Origin: Candidatus Contendibacter sp.
GTDB lineage: Bacteria; Pseudomonadota; Gammaproteobacteria; Competibacterales; Competibacteraceae
Length of the DNA stretch: 64,000 nucleotides
NCBI GenBank assembly: GCA_029624675.1
Contig: JARSSP010000041.1
Span: 186,001 to 250,000 of the forward strand
Reading direction: 5' to 3'
The translations under genes were made by a program, and so were the position numbers. The notes under the pieces were generated by a model. That model saw only the letters and a program-made list of their open reading frames with translations, searched no databases and was not told where the DNA came from. Of the stretch, positions 35,994 through 44,089 are shown piece by piece (the stretch's first letter is position 1; each line of letters begins with the position of its first letter).

Positions 35994-36982
35994 CGGCGCC
36001 CGTTCGCATTCTGGTGGCCGACGATGACGCCGCCAAGCGGCTGGCCATCACGCGCATCCTGCGCCAGGCTGATTATGAAGTGTTGCAAGTCGCGAGTGGC
36101 GTGGAGGCGCTCGATCTGGCCAAGGCCACTGCCCTCGATCTGGTGTTGCTGGACGTGGAAATGCCCGATCTCAGCGGCACCGAAGTCTGCCTCCGGCTCC
36201 GGGCGGAGCCCGCCACGAACGCCCTGCCGGTGCTCTATCTCTCGGCGCACCGCATCACCAGCCAGCATCGCGTCGAGGGACTGGATTCGGGCGCCGACGG
36301 TTATCTGGTCTGGCCGGTGGACCCGCGGGAGCTGTTGGCCTGGGTGCGAACCCTGCTGCGCGTCCGGCGCACCGAGCAAGCCTTGCGCACCGCCAACGCC
36401 GATTTGCACCAAACGCTGGAGAGCATCAGCGACGCCTTCTTCGCCCTGGACGATGCGTGGCGTGTAATCCACTTCAACGCCGCCGCCGAACGGGTAGCGG
36501 GGCGTGGTCGGGCGCAAGTTCTGGGCCGGCCCCTGCTGGATGGTTTCCCCGAATTGCGCGGCAGCGTGTTCGAAGCGAAATACGCCGAGGTCTTGCGTCA
36601 TCGACAACCGCTAGTCTTTGAAGCCCCCTTTGGTCAGCCGCCCCACACTCACTGGTACGAGGTGCGGATCTATCCGCGCGAGCCGGGTATCTCGGTCTAT
36701 TTCCAGGTCATCACTGCTCGCAAACAGGCCGAGACCGAGCGCGAGAATCTCATCCGCGACCTGCAATCCGCGCTGGCCAACGTCAAAACTCTCAGCAAAT
36801 TGCTGCCCATCTGCGCCGGCTGCAAAAAAATCCGCGACGACGCCGGCTATTGGCAGAGCGTCGAGAGCTATATGCTGCAACATGCCGACGTGCGTTTTAG
36901 CCACGGTCTTTGCCCGGACTGCTTGCGCGAATGCTATGCCGAACTGGATGATGACCTGGCGCCCCCCGGCGGTTCCCGATGA
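35990..36982 (+). CDS. Response regulator receiver-PAS protein
   Basis: 330-residue partner of the kinase, starting at GTG 35990 inside the kinase stop. The receiver domain has ILVADDDAAKRL and LVLLDVEMPDLSG (phosphoacceptor Asp55). Residues ~130-250 are a PAS domain (SISDAFFALDDAWRVIHFNA, then AAERVAGRGRAQVLG). The end carries a Cys-rich motif (LPICAGCKKIRDDAGYWQS, SHGLCPDCLRECY) often found at the C-terminus of PAS proteins; it may bind zinc. There is no DNA-binding or enzymatic output domain, so output is probably via protein contact or the Cys-rich tail. Confidence 0.88.
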   Translation: MTAPVRILVADDDAAKRLAITRILRQADYEVLQVASGVEALDLAKATALDLVLLDVEMPDLSGTEVCLRLRAEPATNALPVLYLSAHRITSQHRVEGLDSGADGYLVWPVDPRELLAWVRTLLRVRRTEQALRTANADLHQTLESISDAFFALDDAWRVIHFNAAAERVAGRGRAQVLGRPLLDGFPELRGSVFEAKYAEVLRHRQPLVFEAPFGQPPHTHWYEVRIYPREPGISVYFQVITARKQAETERENLIRDLQSALANVKTLSKLLPICAGCKKIRDDAGYWQSVESYMLQHADVRFSHGLCPDCLRECYAELDDDLAPPGGSR

Positions 36983-37005
36983 AAATCGACGACTTGGAAT
37001 TCAGG

Positions 37006-37041
37006 TATAATGGCCCGTATTCCCTGGTTTACCTCAGGGAA
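37006..37041 (+). promoter_or_regulatory. Candidate -10 box and leader hairpin before livK1
   Basis: A consensus TATAAT lies at 37006-37011, though no good -35 is seen 17 bases upstream. A perfect 7-base hairpin TTCCCTG / CAGGGAA follows at 37020-37041, close to the expected transcript start. It could protect the 5' end or be an operator. Confidence 0.4.
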
Positions 37042-37090
37042 ATCTAAATTCCGGGTGCTCGGTTTATCGCTTGCAAGGTGAAGGTCGACG

Positions 37091-38227
37091 ATGAAGACCA
37101 TATGGAAAAATCTACTGACATTGCTGTTTCTGATGGGCGTTGGCATCGCTCAAGCCGCCGAACCCATCAAAATCGGCTCGTTCCTGACCGTGACCGGCCC
37201 CGCCTCGTTCCTGGGCGACCCCGAACTCAGGACGCTGCAGATGATGGTCGAGGACATCAACGCCAAGGGAGGTGTGAAGGGCCGAAAAATCGAGTTGATC
37301 CATTATGATACCGGGGGCAATGCCCGCGAGGCGGTCAATTTCGTCAAGCGTCTGATAAAAAACGACCACGTGGACTTGATCATCGGTGGCACCACTTCTG
37401 GCGACACCCTGGCGGTCATTCCGGACGTGGAAAAGGAAGGCATCCCCTTCATCTCGCTGGCCGCCGCCGTCGAAATCACCGAGCCGACCAAAAAATGGGT
37501 ATTCAAGGTCGCGCCCACCGACCGCATGGCGGTCATTCGCATTTTCGAGGACATGCGCCAGCGGGGTCTTGCCAAAATCGCTCTGATCACCGGCGATGGC
37601 GGGTTCGACAAGTCCGGCCGCGAGCAGATCCTCAAGCTGGCGCCCCAATACGGCATTACCCTGGTCGCCGACGAGTCCTACGGCAACAAGGACACCGACA
37701 TGACCGCCCAATTGACCAAGATTCGCGCCACTGACGCCCAGGCGATCCTCAACTTCGGCTTCGGCCAGGCGCCAGCCATCGTTACCAAGAACATCAAGCA
37801 ACTGGGCATCGCCCTGCCGTTGTACCACTCGCACGGCGTCGCCTCCAAGGCGTTCATCGATCTGGCGGGCGCGGCGGCGGAAGGCGCGCGTCTGCCAGCA
37901 GCGGCGCTGGTGGTCGCCGATCAGTTGCCGGACAACGATCCGCAAAAACCGGTGCTGCTAGCCTACAAGCGCCAATACGAAGCCAGGCACGGCCCGGTCT
38001 CCACCTTTGGCGGTCACGGCTACGACAGCCTGATGATCGCCAAGGCCGCGCTCGAACGGGTCGGCAACCCCGACAAAGCCAAGGTGCGCGACGAAATCGA
38101 GAAAACCCAGGGCTTCGTCGGCACCGCCGGCGTGTTCAACATGACCCCCGAAAACCACATGGGCCTGGGCCCGGACGCCTTCAAGCTGGTGGAAATCCGC
38201 AACGGCGCCTGGAAAATCATCAATTAG
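37091..38227 (+). CDS. livK: ABC-transporter substrate-binding protein, branched-chain/aromatic amino acid type (copy 1)
   Basis: Periplasmic binding protein of 378 residues. The signal peptide (LLTLLFLMGVGIAQAAEP) predicts cleavage after AQA. The mature part has IKIGSFLTVTGPASFLGDPE and GRKIELIHYDTGGNAREAVN, typical of type I periplasmic binding fold LivK/Leu-Ile-Val-binding proteins. It is closely similar to the copy at 40.9 kb, differing at scattered positions throughout. It precedes iorA by 102 bases. The ligand is likely a branched-chain or aromatic amino acid or arylacetate, judged from the iorAB/paaK context. Confidence 0.9.
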   Translation: MKTIWKNLLTLLFLMGVGIAQAAEPIKIGSFLTVTGPASFLGDPELRTLQMMVEDINAKGGVKGRKIELIHYDTGGNAREAVNFVKRLIKNDHVDLIIGGTTSGDTLAVIPDVEKEGIPFISLAAAVEITEPTKKWVFKVAPTDRMAVIRIFEDMRQRGLAKIALITGDGGFDKSGREQILKLAPQYGITLVADESYGNKDTDMTAQLTKIRATDAQAILNFGFGQAPAIVTKNIKQLGIALPLYHSHGVASKAFIDLAGAAAEGARLPAAALVVADQLPDNDPQKPVLLAYKRQYEARHGPVSTFGGHGYDSLMIAKAALERVGNPDKAKVRDEIEKTQGFVGTAGVFNMTPENHMGLGPDAFKLVEIRNGAWKIIN

Positions 38228-38329
38228 CCAAATCTCCACTACACTGTTCACGGCCAGTTCGACGGGCGGCGAATTTCTCTCCGATCATCCGCCAGTCACC
38301 GATCACAACCAACGAGGTCCACACCCTTC

Positions 38330-40198
38330 ATGAATGCCGTGGTTCAAGCCAAGGCCGAAAGCCGTCATCTCCTCTCCGGCAACGAAGCGGTCGCCCGCGC
38401 CGCCTGGGAAGCCGGCGTCCGGGTCGCCGCCGCCTACCCCGGCACCCCCGCGACGGAGATTCTGGAAAACATCGCCCTCTATCCCGATATCTACTCGGAA
38501 TGGTCGGTCAACGAAAAAGTCGCGGTGGAAGTCGCCATCGGCGCTTCGCTGGCGGGTTCGCGCGCCCTGGCGGCCATGAAGCACGTCGGCATGAACGTCG
38601 CTTCGGACGCCTTCATGACCCAGTCACTGGCCGGCGTGGTCGGCGGGCTGGTGATCGTGGTGGCCGACGACGTGGGCCTCTCTTCCTCGCAAAACGAGCA
38701 GGATTCCCGCTACTGGGGCCGCTTCGGCCACATGCCGATCCTGGAGCCGGCCGACTCCCAGGAAGCCTACGACATGGTCAAACGGGCCTTCGACCTTTCC
38801 GAGGAATACGAAGTCCCGGTCATCGTCCGCATGACCACTCGCGTCTGCCACGTCAAGGCCATGGTCGAGTTTGACGGCGAACGCGTGGAGCATCGGGCCG
38901 CCGGATTTCAGAAGAACCCCCAGCGCTGGGTAATGACCCCAGCCAACGCCAAGCCGCGCCTGCCGCTGATGCACGAGCGCGACCGAAAATTCCGCGAACT
39001 GAGCGAAACCATCGACCTCAACATCGTTTTCCCCGGCGGCGACCGCCGGATTGGCTTCGTCACCGCCGGACCGGCCTTCATGCACGTCCGCGAGACCTTC
39101 CCCAACGCTCCGGTGCTCAAGCTCGGCTTCAGTTGTCCGCCGCCGCTGGACAAGATTCGCGCCTTCGCCGGCCAGGTGGACACGCTGGTGGTGGTCGAGG
39201 AAACCGAGCTGTTGCTCGAAACCGAAATTCGCGCCGCCGGCATCGCCGTCCGGGGCAAGGATGTGCTGCCGCGCTTCGGCGAACTGGCTCCCAGCGTGCT
39301 GCGCCCGGCCATCAAGCCCCTGTTGGGCGAACCCTGGGAGGTTCCAAAACGCGCCCAGGCCAGCGTCTTCCCCCGCCCGCCGACCATGTGCGCCTCCTGC
39401 CCGCATCTCGGCCCCTACTTCGCCCTGTCCCACATCCGCAACCTCAATATCATCGGCGACATCGGCTGCTACACCCTGGGCGCCGGCCATCCCTGGAACG
39501 CGCTCGACACCTGTACCTGCATGGGGGCCTCGCTCAGCATGGCCCACGGCATGGACAAGGGCCGCGGCGAGTCGGACGAGAAGAAGCACATCGTCGCGGT
39601 GATCGGCGATTCCACCTTCCTGCACATGGGGATGCAAGGCCTGCTGAACATGATCTACAACCGGGGCAACGTTACCGTGCTGCTGCTGGACAACCGTTCG
39701 GTCGGCATGACCGGCGGCCAGGAGAATCCTGGCACGGGTGAAGACTTGCACGGCTTGCCCGCCCCTCGGGTGGATTTCGCCAAACTGGTCGAAGGGCTGG
39801 GCGTCCGTCCCGAACGCATCCGTATGGTCGATCCCTATGAGCTGCCCACCATCGTCAAGCTGGTGCGCGAAGAGACCAAGATGGAGGAACCGTCGGTCAT
39901 CATCACCAACCGACCCTGTTCCCTCACCGACCGCTTCGAGCGTCTCCAGCCCTACGTGGTCATCGACGACCAATGCACCGGTTGCGGCAACTGCATCGAC
40001 CTCGGGTGTCCGGCCATCTTCGTCGCCCGCCGCGAGACCGTGACCGCCAAGAGCGGCAAGAGCAAGGAACTGGTGTTCGCCCGCATCGACGCCAATACCT
40101 GCACCGGTTGTCATATGTGCGTCGAAACCTGCGCGCCCGAGGCCATTGTCCAGCCACAGCCACAGAACCGCGTCATTCGGATTCAGCCCCATGCGTGA
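38330..40198 (+). CDS. iorA: Indolepyruvate ferredoxin oxidoreductase, alpha subunit
   Basis: Oxidatively decarboxylates aryl pyruvates (indolepyruvate, phenylpyruvate) to aryl-acetyl-CoA with reduction of ferredoxin. The 622-residue protein has the N-terminal pyrimidine domain (LSGNEAVARAAWEAGVRVAA, AYPGTPATEI), the thiamine-diphosphate region (GDIGCYTLGAGHPWNALDT, GDSTFLHMGMQGLLN) and a C-terminal pair of ferredoxin motifs (CTGCGNCIDLGCPAIF and CTGCHMCVETCAPEAI). The first motif has the spacing change typical of IorA. Its stop overlaps iorB by 8 bases. Confidence 0.95.
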   Translation: MNAVVQAKAESRHLLSGNEAVARAAWEAGVRVAAAYPGTPATEILENIALYPDIYSEWSVNEKVAVEVAIGASLAGSRALAAMKHVGMNVASDAFMTQSLAGVVGGLVIVVADDVGLSSSQNEQDSRYWGRFGHMPILEPADSQEAYDMVKRAFDLSEEYEVPVIVRMTTRVCHVKAMVEFDGERVEHRAAGFQKNPQRWVMTPANAKPRLPLMHERDRKFRELSETIDLNIVFPGGDRRIGFVTAGPAFMHVRETFPNAPVLKLGFSCPPPLDKIRAFAGQVDTLVVVEETELLLETEIRAAGIAVRGKDVLPRFGELAPSVLRPAIKPLLGEPWEVPKRAQASVFPRPPTMCASCPHLGPYFALSHIRNLNIIGDIGCYTLGAGHPWNALDTCTCMGASLSMAHGMDKGRGESDEKKHIVAVIGDSTFLHMGMQGLLNMIYNRGNVTVLLLDNRSVGMTGGQENPGTGEDLHGLPAPRVDFAKLVEGLGVRPERIRMVDPYELPTIVKLVREETKMEEPSVIITNRPCSLTDRFERLQPYVVIDDQCTGCGNCIDLGCPAIFVARRETVTAKSGKSKELVFARIDANTCTGCHMCVETCAPEAIVQPQPQNRVIRIQPHA

Positions 40199-40814
40199 CG
40201 GCATCACCAACATTCTCGTGGTCGGCATCGGCGGTCAGGGCGTGATGACCGCCGCCGAAATGCTGGCCCGCACCGCCCTGAGCCAGGGCTACGATGTCAA
40301 GAAGACCGAGGTTGCCGGCATGGCCCAGCGCGGCGGCGTGGTCTCCTCGCATGTGCGCTTTGGCCCCAAGGTCTACTCCCCGCAGATCGACGCTGGCGAA
40401 GCCGATTTGCTGATCGGCTTCGAAGCCGCCGAGGCCCTGCGCTGGCTGCCGCACTTACGACCGACTGGCGTGGCCATGGTCAACACCCTGCGTCTTCCTC
40501 CCCCGGTTGTGTCCGCCGGCCTGTACGACTACCCCGCCGATCCCATCGCCGATCTAGCGGCGTCGGGCATCGAAGTCCACGCCTTCGACGCGGGCGCCAT
40601 CGCCGAGGAATTGGGTAACTCCAAGCTGGTGAACACCATCATGCTAGGGGCGATTAGCGACCACCTGCCCTTCCCCGCCGAGGTGCTCAAGGCGTCCATC
40701 GTGGAGGGCTTTCGCGCCTACAAGCCCAGGCTGGCGGACATCAACGCCCAGGCTTTCGACGCGGGCAGGGAAGCGGGTCACGCCAAGACGACCACGCATC
40801 GTTCGGCGACCTGA
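40191..40814 (+). CDS. iorB: Indolepyruvate ferredoxin oxidoreductase, beta subunit
   Basis: Gamma-type subunit completing the IorAB complex, 207 residues from ATG 40191. INILVVGIGGQGVMTAAEML and VAGMAQRGGVVSSHVRFG are the hallmark sequences of the family. The start lies inside the end of iorA, so synthesis is coupled. The open frame extends 15 codons upstream but those overlap iorA and lack a ribosome site. The complex would supply phenylacetyl-CoA or indoleacetyl-CoA from transaminated aromatic amino acids. Confidence 0.93.
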   Translation: MRDGITNILVVGIGGQGVMTAAEMLARTALSQGYDVKKTEVAGMAQRGGVVSSHVRFGPKVYSPQIDAGEADLLIGFEAAEALRWLPHLRPTGVAMVNTLRLPPPVVSAGLYDYPADPIADLAASGIEVHAFDAGAIAEELGNSKLVNTIMLGAISDHLPFPAEVLKASIVEGFRAYKPRLADINAQAFDAGREAGHAKTTTHRSAT

Positions 40815-40902
40815 CGTCCATAATCCATAATGAACCCGTGGGGACAAGCCTCGCGCCTGCCCCTGCTCAACATAAAACATCACCCCAAGGGAGAAGATCG
40901 CT

Positions 40903-42042
40903 ATGAAAAACTTGTGGCAAACCACCCTGGCGGCGGTGTTGCTGTGCGCCAGCGTTAGCTGGGCCAGCGCCGCCGAGCCCATCAAGATCGGTTCCGTTCT
41001 GACCGTGACCGGCCCAGCTTCGTTTCTGGGCGACCCAGAACTGAAAACGCTGCAAATGTATGTCGAGGACCTCAACGCCAAGGGCGGCGTGAAGGGCCGC
41101 AAGCTCGAACTGATCCACTACGACACCGGCGGCAACGCCAAGGACGCGGTCAACTTTGTCAAGCGATTGATTAAGAACGACAACGTCGATCTCATCGTCG
41201 GCGGCACCACCACCGGCGACACCCTGGCGGTCATCCCCGACGTGGAAAAGGAAGGCATTCCGTTCATCTCGCTGGCGGGCGCGGTGGAAATCATCGAACC
41301 GGTCAAGAAATGGGTGTTCAAGACTCCCCACACCGACCGGATGGCTGTCGCGAAAATCTACGAGGATCTGCGCAAGCGTGGCCTGACCAAGGTGGCGATC
41401 ATCACCGGTGATGGTGGCTTCGACAAATCCGGTCGCGAGCAATTGCTCAAGCTGGCGCCCCAATATGGCGTCACCCTCGTCGCCGACGAGTCCTACGGCA
41501 ACAAGGACACCGACATGACCGCCCAATTGACCAAGATCCGGTCTTCGGACGCCCAGGCGATCATCAACTTCGGCCTGGGTCAGGCGCCGGCCATCGTCAC
41601 CAAGAACATCAAGCAACTGGGCATCACCCTGCCGCTCTATCAGTCCCACGGCGTGGCTTCCAAGACCTTCATCGATCTGGCCGGCGACGCGGCGGAAGGC
41701 GTGCGTCTGCCGGCGGCGGCCCTGGTGGTCGCCGAGCAACTGCCCGACGCCGATCCTCAAAAACCGGTGCTGCTGGCCTACAAGAACAAATACGAAGCCA
41801 AGCACGGCCCGGTGTCCACCTTTGGCGGTCACGCCTACGACGGCCTGATGATCGCCGTGGCCGCCATCCAGCGGGCCGGTGGAACCGACAAGGCCAAGGT
41901 GCGCGACGAGATCGAGAAAACCCAGGGCTTCATCGGCACCGGCGGCGTGTTCAACATGACCCCTCAAGATCACATGGGTCTGACCGTGGACGCCTTCAAG
42001 TTGGTGGAAATCCGTAACGGTTCCTGGAAAATCGTTCAATAG
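40903..42042 (+). CDS. livK: ABC-transporter substrate-binding protein, branched-chain/aromatic amino acid type (copy 2)
   Basis: Second LivK-like periplasmic binding protein (379 residues), with signal peptide LAAVLLCASVSWASAAEP and mature start IKIGSVLTVTGPASFLGDPE. It aligns without large gaps to copy 1 at 37.1 kb. A good GGGAGA ribosome site precedes the ATG. Located immediately before livH, this copy is the canonical partner of the permeases; copy 1 may have a different ligand or expression. Confidence 0.92.
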   Translation: MKNLWQTTLAAVLLCASVSWASAAEPIKIGSVLTVTGPASFLGDPELKTLQMYVEDLNAKGGVKGRKLELIHYDTGGNAKDAVNFVKRLIKNDNVDLIVGGTTTGDTLAVIPDVEKEGIPFISLAGAVEIIEPVKKWVFKTPHTDRMAVAKIYEDLRKRGLTKVAIITGDGGFDKSGREQLLKLAPQYGVTLVADESYGNKDTDMTAQLTKIRSSDAQAIINFGLGQAPAIVTKNIKQLGITLPLYQSHGVASKTFIDLAGDAAEGVRLPAAALVVAEQLPDADPQKPVLLAYKNKYEAKHGPVSTFGGHAYDGLMIAVAAIQRAGGTDKAKVRDEIEKTQGFIGTGGVFNMTPQDHMGLTVDAFKLVEIRNGSWKIVQ

Positions 42043-42050
42043 CGCCATGG

Positions 42051-42092
42051 CTCCCCTCCTTCCCCGCGCCGCGTTCGCGCGGGCAAGGGGAG
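42051..42092 (+). promoter_or_regulatory. Intercistronic stem-loop between livK2 and livH
   Basis: CTCCCC (42051) pairs with GGGGAG (42087) and CCCGCGC with GCGCGGG inside it, forming a long GC stem without a T run. Such loops after abundant binding-protein genes usually stabilise the upstream message and lower expression of the permease genes. Confidence 0.5.
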
Positions 42093-42116
42093 AAAATCGC
42101 CGGATTGTCTTTACCC

Positions 42117-42992
42117 ATGCTTGAACAGTTCCTTCAGTTTCTGGTCACCGGCGTCACCGTCGGCTCCCTGTACGCCCTGGTGGGTCTGGGTTTCGCCCTG
42201 ATCTACAACGCCTCCGACGTGGTGAACTTCGCCCAGGGCGAGTTTGTGATGCTGGGCGCCATGACCGCCATCGCCCTGCTGGGCGCGGGTCTACCGCTGC
42301 CCCTGGCCGCCATCGCCGCCACGCTGGCCGCGATCCTGGTCGGCCTGTTGCTGGAACGATTCGCCATTGAGCCGGCCCAGGGCGCGTCGGTGGTGACGAC
42401 CATCATCATCACCATCGGCGCCGCCATCTTTCTGCGTGGCGTCGCGCTGCTGCTATGGGGCAAGGACTTTCACGCCCTCCCCTCCTTCTCCGGCGATGCG
42501 CCCATCCGCCTGGGCGGCGCCACGGTGTTGCCGCAAAGCTTGTGGGTACTCGGCGTCACGGTACTGCTGGTGGGGCTGGTCCGCGCCTTCTTCAATCGCA
42601 CCCTGCTGGGCAAGGCGCTGTTGGCCTGTTCCTTCAACCGCGCCGCCGCGCAACTGGTCGGCATCAACGTCCGGGTGATGCTGCGGCTAGCCTATGGCCT
42701 GTCCGCTGGACTGGGAGCGATTGCCGGCATCCTGATCGCCCCCATTACCTTCAGTTCCTACGAAGCCGGCGTCATGCTCGGCCTCAAGGGTTTTTCCGCT
42801 GCCATCGTCGGCGGCATCGGCAACCCGATGGGCGCGGTCGCGGGCGGTGTGCTGCTGGGCCTGCTGGAAGCCCTGGGCGCGGGGCTGATCTCGTCCGGTT
42901 ACAAGGATGCCATCGCCTTTCTGTTCGTGCTGATGGTGTTGTTCTTCGAGCCGACCGGGTTGTTCGGCCACAAGGCCGCGGAGCGGGTCTGA
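42117..42992 (+). CDS. livH: Branched-chain amino acid ABC transporter permease LivH
   Basis: Inner-membrane permease of 291 residues with about eight hydrophobic segments. FLVTGVTVGSLYALVGLGFA and YNASDVVNFAQGEFVMLGAM are the conserved N-terminal signature, and GLKGFSAAIVGGIGNPMGAV the coupling-region signature. I chose the ATG at 42117; a TTG four codons earlier is possible. livM follows after 4 bases. Confidence 0.95.
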   Translation: MLEQFLQFLVTGVTVGSLYALVGLGFALIYNASDVVNFAQGEFVMLGAMTAIALLGAGLPLPLAAIAATLAAILVGLLLERFAIEPAQGASVVTTIIITIGAAIFLRGVALLLWGKDFHALPSFSGDAPIRLGGATVLPQSLWVLGVTVLLVGLVRAFFNRTLLGKALLACSFNRAAAQLVGINVRVMLRLAYGLSAGLGAIAGILIAPITFSSYEAGVMLGLKGFSAAIVGGIGNPMGAVAGGVLLGLLEALGAGLISSGYKDAIAFLFVLMVLFFEPTGLFGHKAAERV

Positions 42993-42996
42993 AGTC

Positions 42997-43947
42997 ATGC
43001 GGCTGGCCGGCTTCTACGTGTTCGCGGCCGTCGTCGCGCTGCTTCCGGTGCTGTTTCCGACCAATTATTTCGTCACCGTGGTGGGCGCATCCGCCGGCCT
43101 GCACGTCATTCTGGCAGTCGGCCTCAACCTGCTGATGGGCTACGCCGGCCAGATTTCCCTGGGTCACGCCGCGTTCTTCGGCATGGGCGCCTATGCCTCC
43201 GCCATCTTGACGACCCGTTTTGGCTGGTACTCGCTGCTGGCGCTCGCCACCGGCCTGCTGGTCGCGGGTACGGTCGCCTGGCTGCTGGCTCGCCCTATTT
43301 TGCGGTTGCGCGGCCATTATCTGGCGATGGCGACCCTGGGTTTCGGCATCATCGTTCACGTCGTCATGGTGCAGGCGACGCGATGGACCGGTGGGCCGGA
43401 CGGCTTGGCGGGGGTTCCGCCGCTCAATCTTCTGGGTTGGGCTGTCGAGGGCGACTTGCCGTGGTACGGCGTGATCATGGCGGCCATGCTGCTGACCGTC
43501 TGGCTGTCGCTCAACCTCGTCGATTCCCAGGTCGGCCGCGCCTTGCGGGCGGTGCACGGCTCCGAGTTCGCCGCCCAAATGATGGGCATCGACATCGGTC
43601 GCGCCAAGACCCAGGTGTTCGTGGTCTCCGCCTTGTTCGCCACCTTCGCGGGCAGTCTGTTCGCCCACCAGCAAGCCTTCGTCAGCCCGGACTCCTTCAA
43701 TCTGATCGTTTCGGTGGAATTGGTGACCATGGTGGTGCTGGGCGGCATGGCCTCGACCTTCGGCGCGGCCTGTGGTGCCATCGCTCTGACCCTGCTGAAC
43801 GAATGGCTGGTGGTGTTTGAGGACTACGAGATGCTGATCCACGGCGCCCTGCTCATGGTCGTGATGATTTTTCTGCCGCAGGGGTTGTTCGTGGGTTTGA
43901 GCCAGGGTGCGCGGCGGTTGTGGGCCATGGTTCCCCGAAAACCCTGA
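42997..43947 (+). CDS. livM: Branched-chain amino acid ABC transporter permease LivM
   Basis: Second membrane subunit (316 residues). LMGYAGQISLGHAAFFGMGA and GGMASTFGAACGAIALTLLN are the conserved LivM motifs, the latter close to the ATPase-contacting loop. It ends at 43947. The ATPase genes livG and livF, normally directly downstream, are displaced to 53.7 kb by an accessory block. Confidence 0.95.
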   Translation: MRLAGFYVFAAVVALLPVLFPTNYFVTVVGASAGLHVILAVGLNLLMGYAGQISLGHAAFFGMGAYASAILTTRFGWYSLLALATGLLVAGTVAWLLARPILRLRGHYLAMATLGFGIIVHVVMVQATRWTGGPDGLAGVPPLNLLGWAVEGDLPWYGVIMAAMLLTVWLSLNLVDSQVGRALRAVHGSEFAAQMMGIDIGRAKTQVFVVSALFATFAGSLFAHQQAFVSPDSFNLIVSVELVTMVVLGGMASTFGAACGAIALTLLNEWLVVFEDYEMLIHGALLMVVMIFLPQGLFVGLSQGARRLWAMVPRKP

Positions 43948-43950
43948 GAA

Positions 43951-44076
43951 GCTGTCTAAAAACTAACTTGTTGATTGTGGGAGCGGCCTTGGCCGCGATG
44001 GCTGACCCTCCTATCGCGGCCAAGGCCGCTCCCACACAGAAGTCATTGATTTAATAATATTCAGTTTTTAGACAGC
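43951..44076. mobile_element. Nested inverted-repeat element (MITE/REP-like), 126 bp
   Basis: Perfect 14-base terminal inverted repeats GCTGTCTAAAAACT (43951-43964) and AGTTTTTAGACAGC (44063-44076) enclose a second, perfect 24-base inverted repeat (43976-43999 with 44013-44036) beginning TGTGGGAGCGGCCTTGGCCG. The inner part resembles the widespread GTGGGAGCGG REP family. No coding capacity. It sits 3 bases after livM, exactly at the junction of the split liv operon. Confidence 0.75.
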
Positions 44077-44089
44077 CTCTGAGCTTGCC

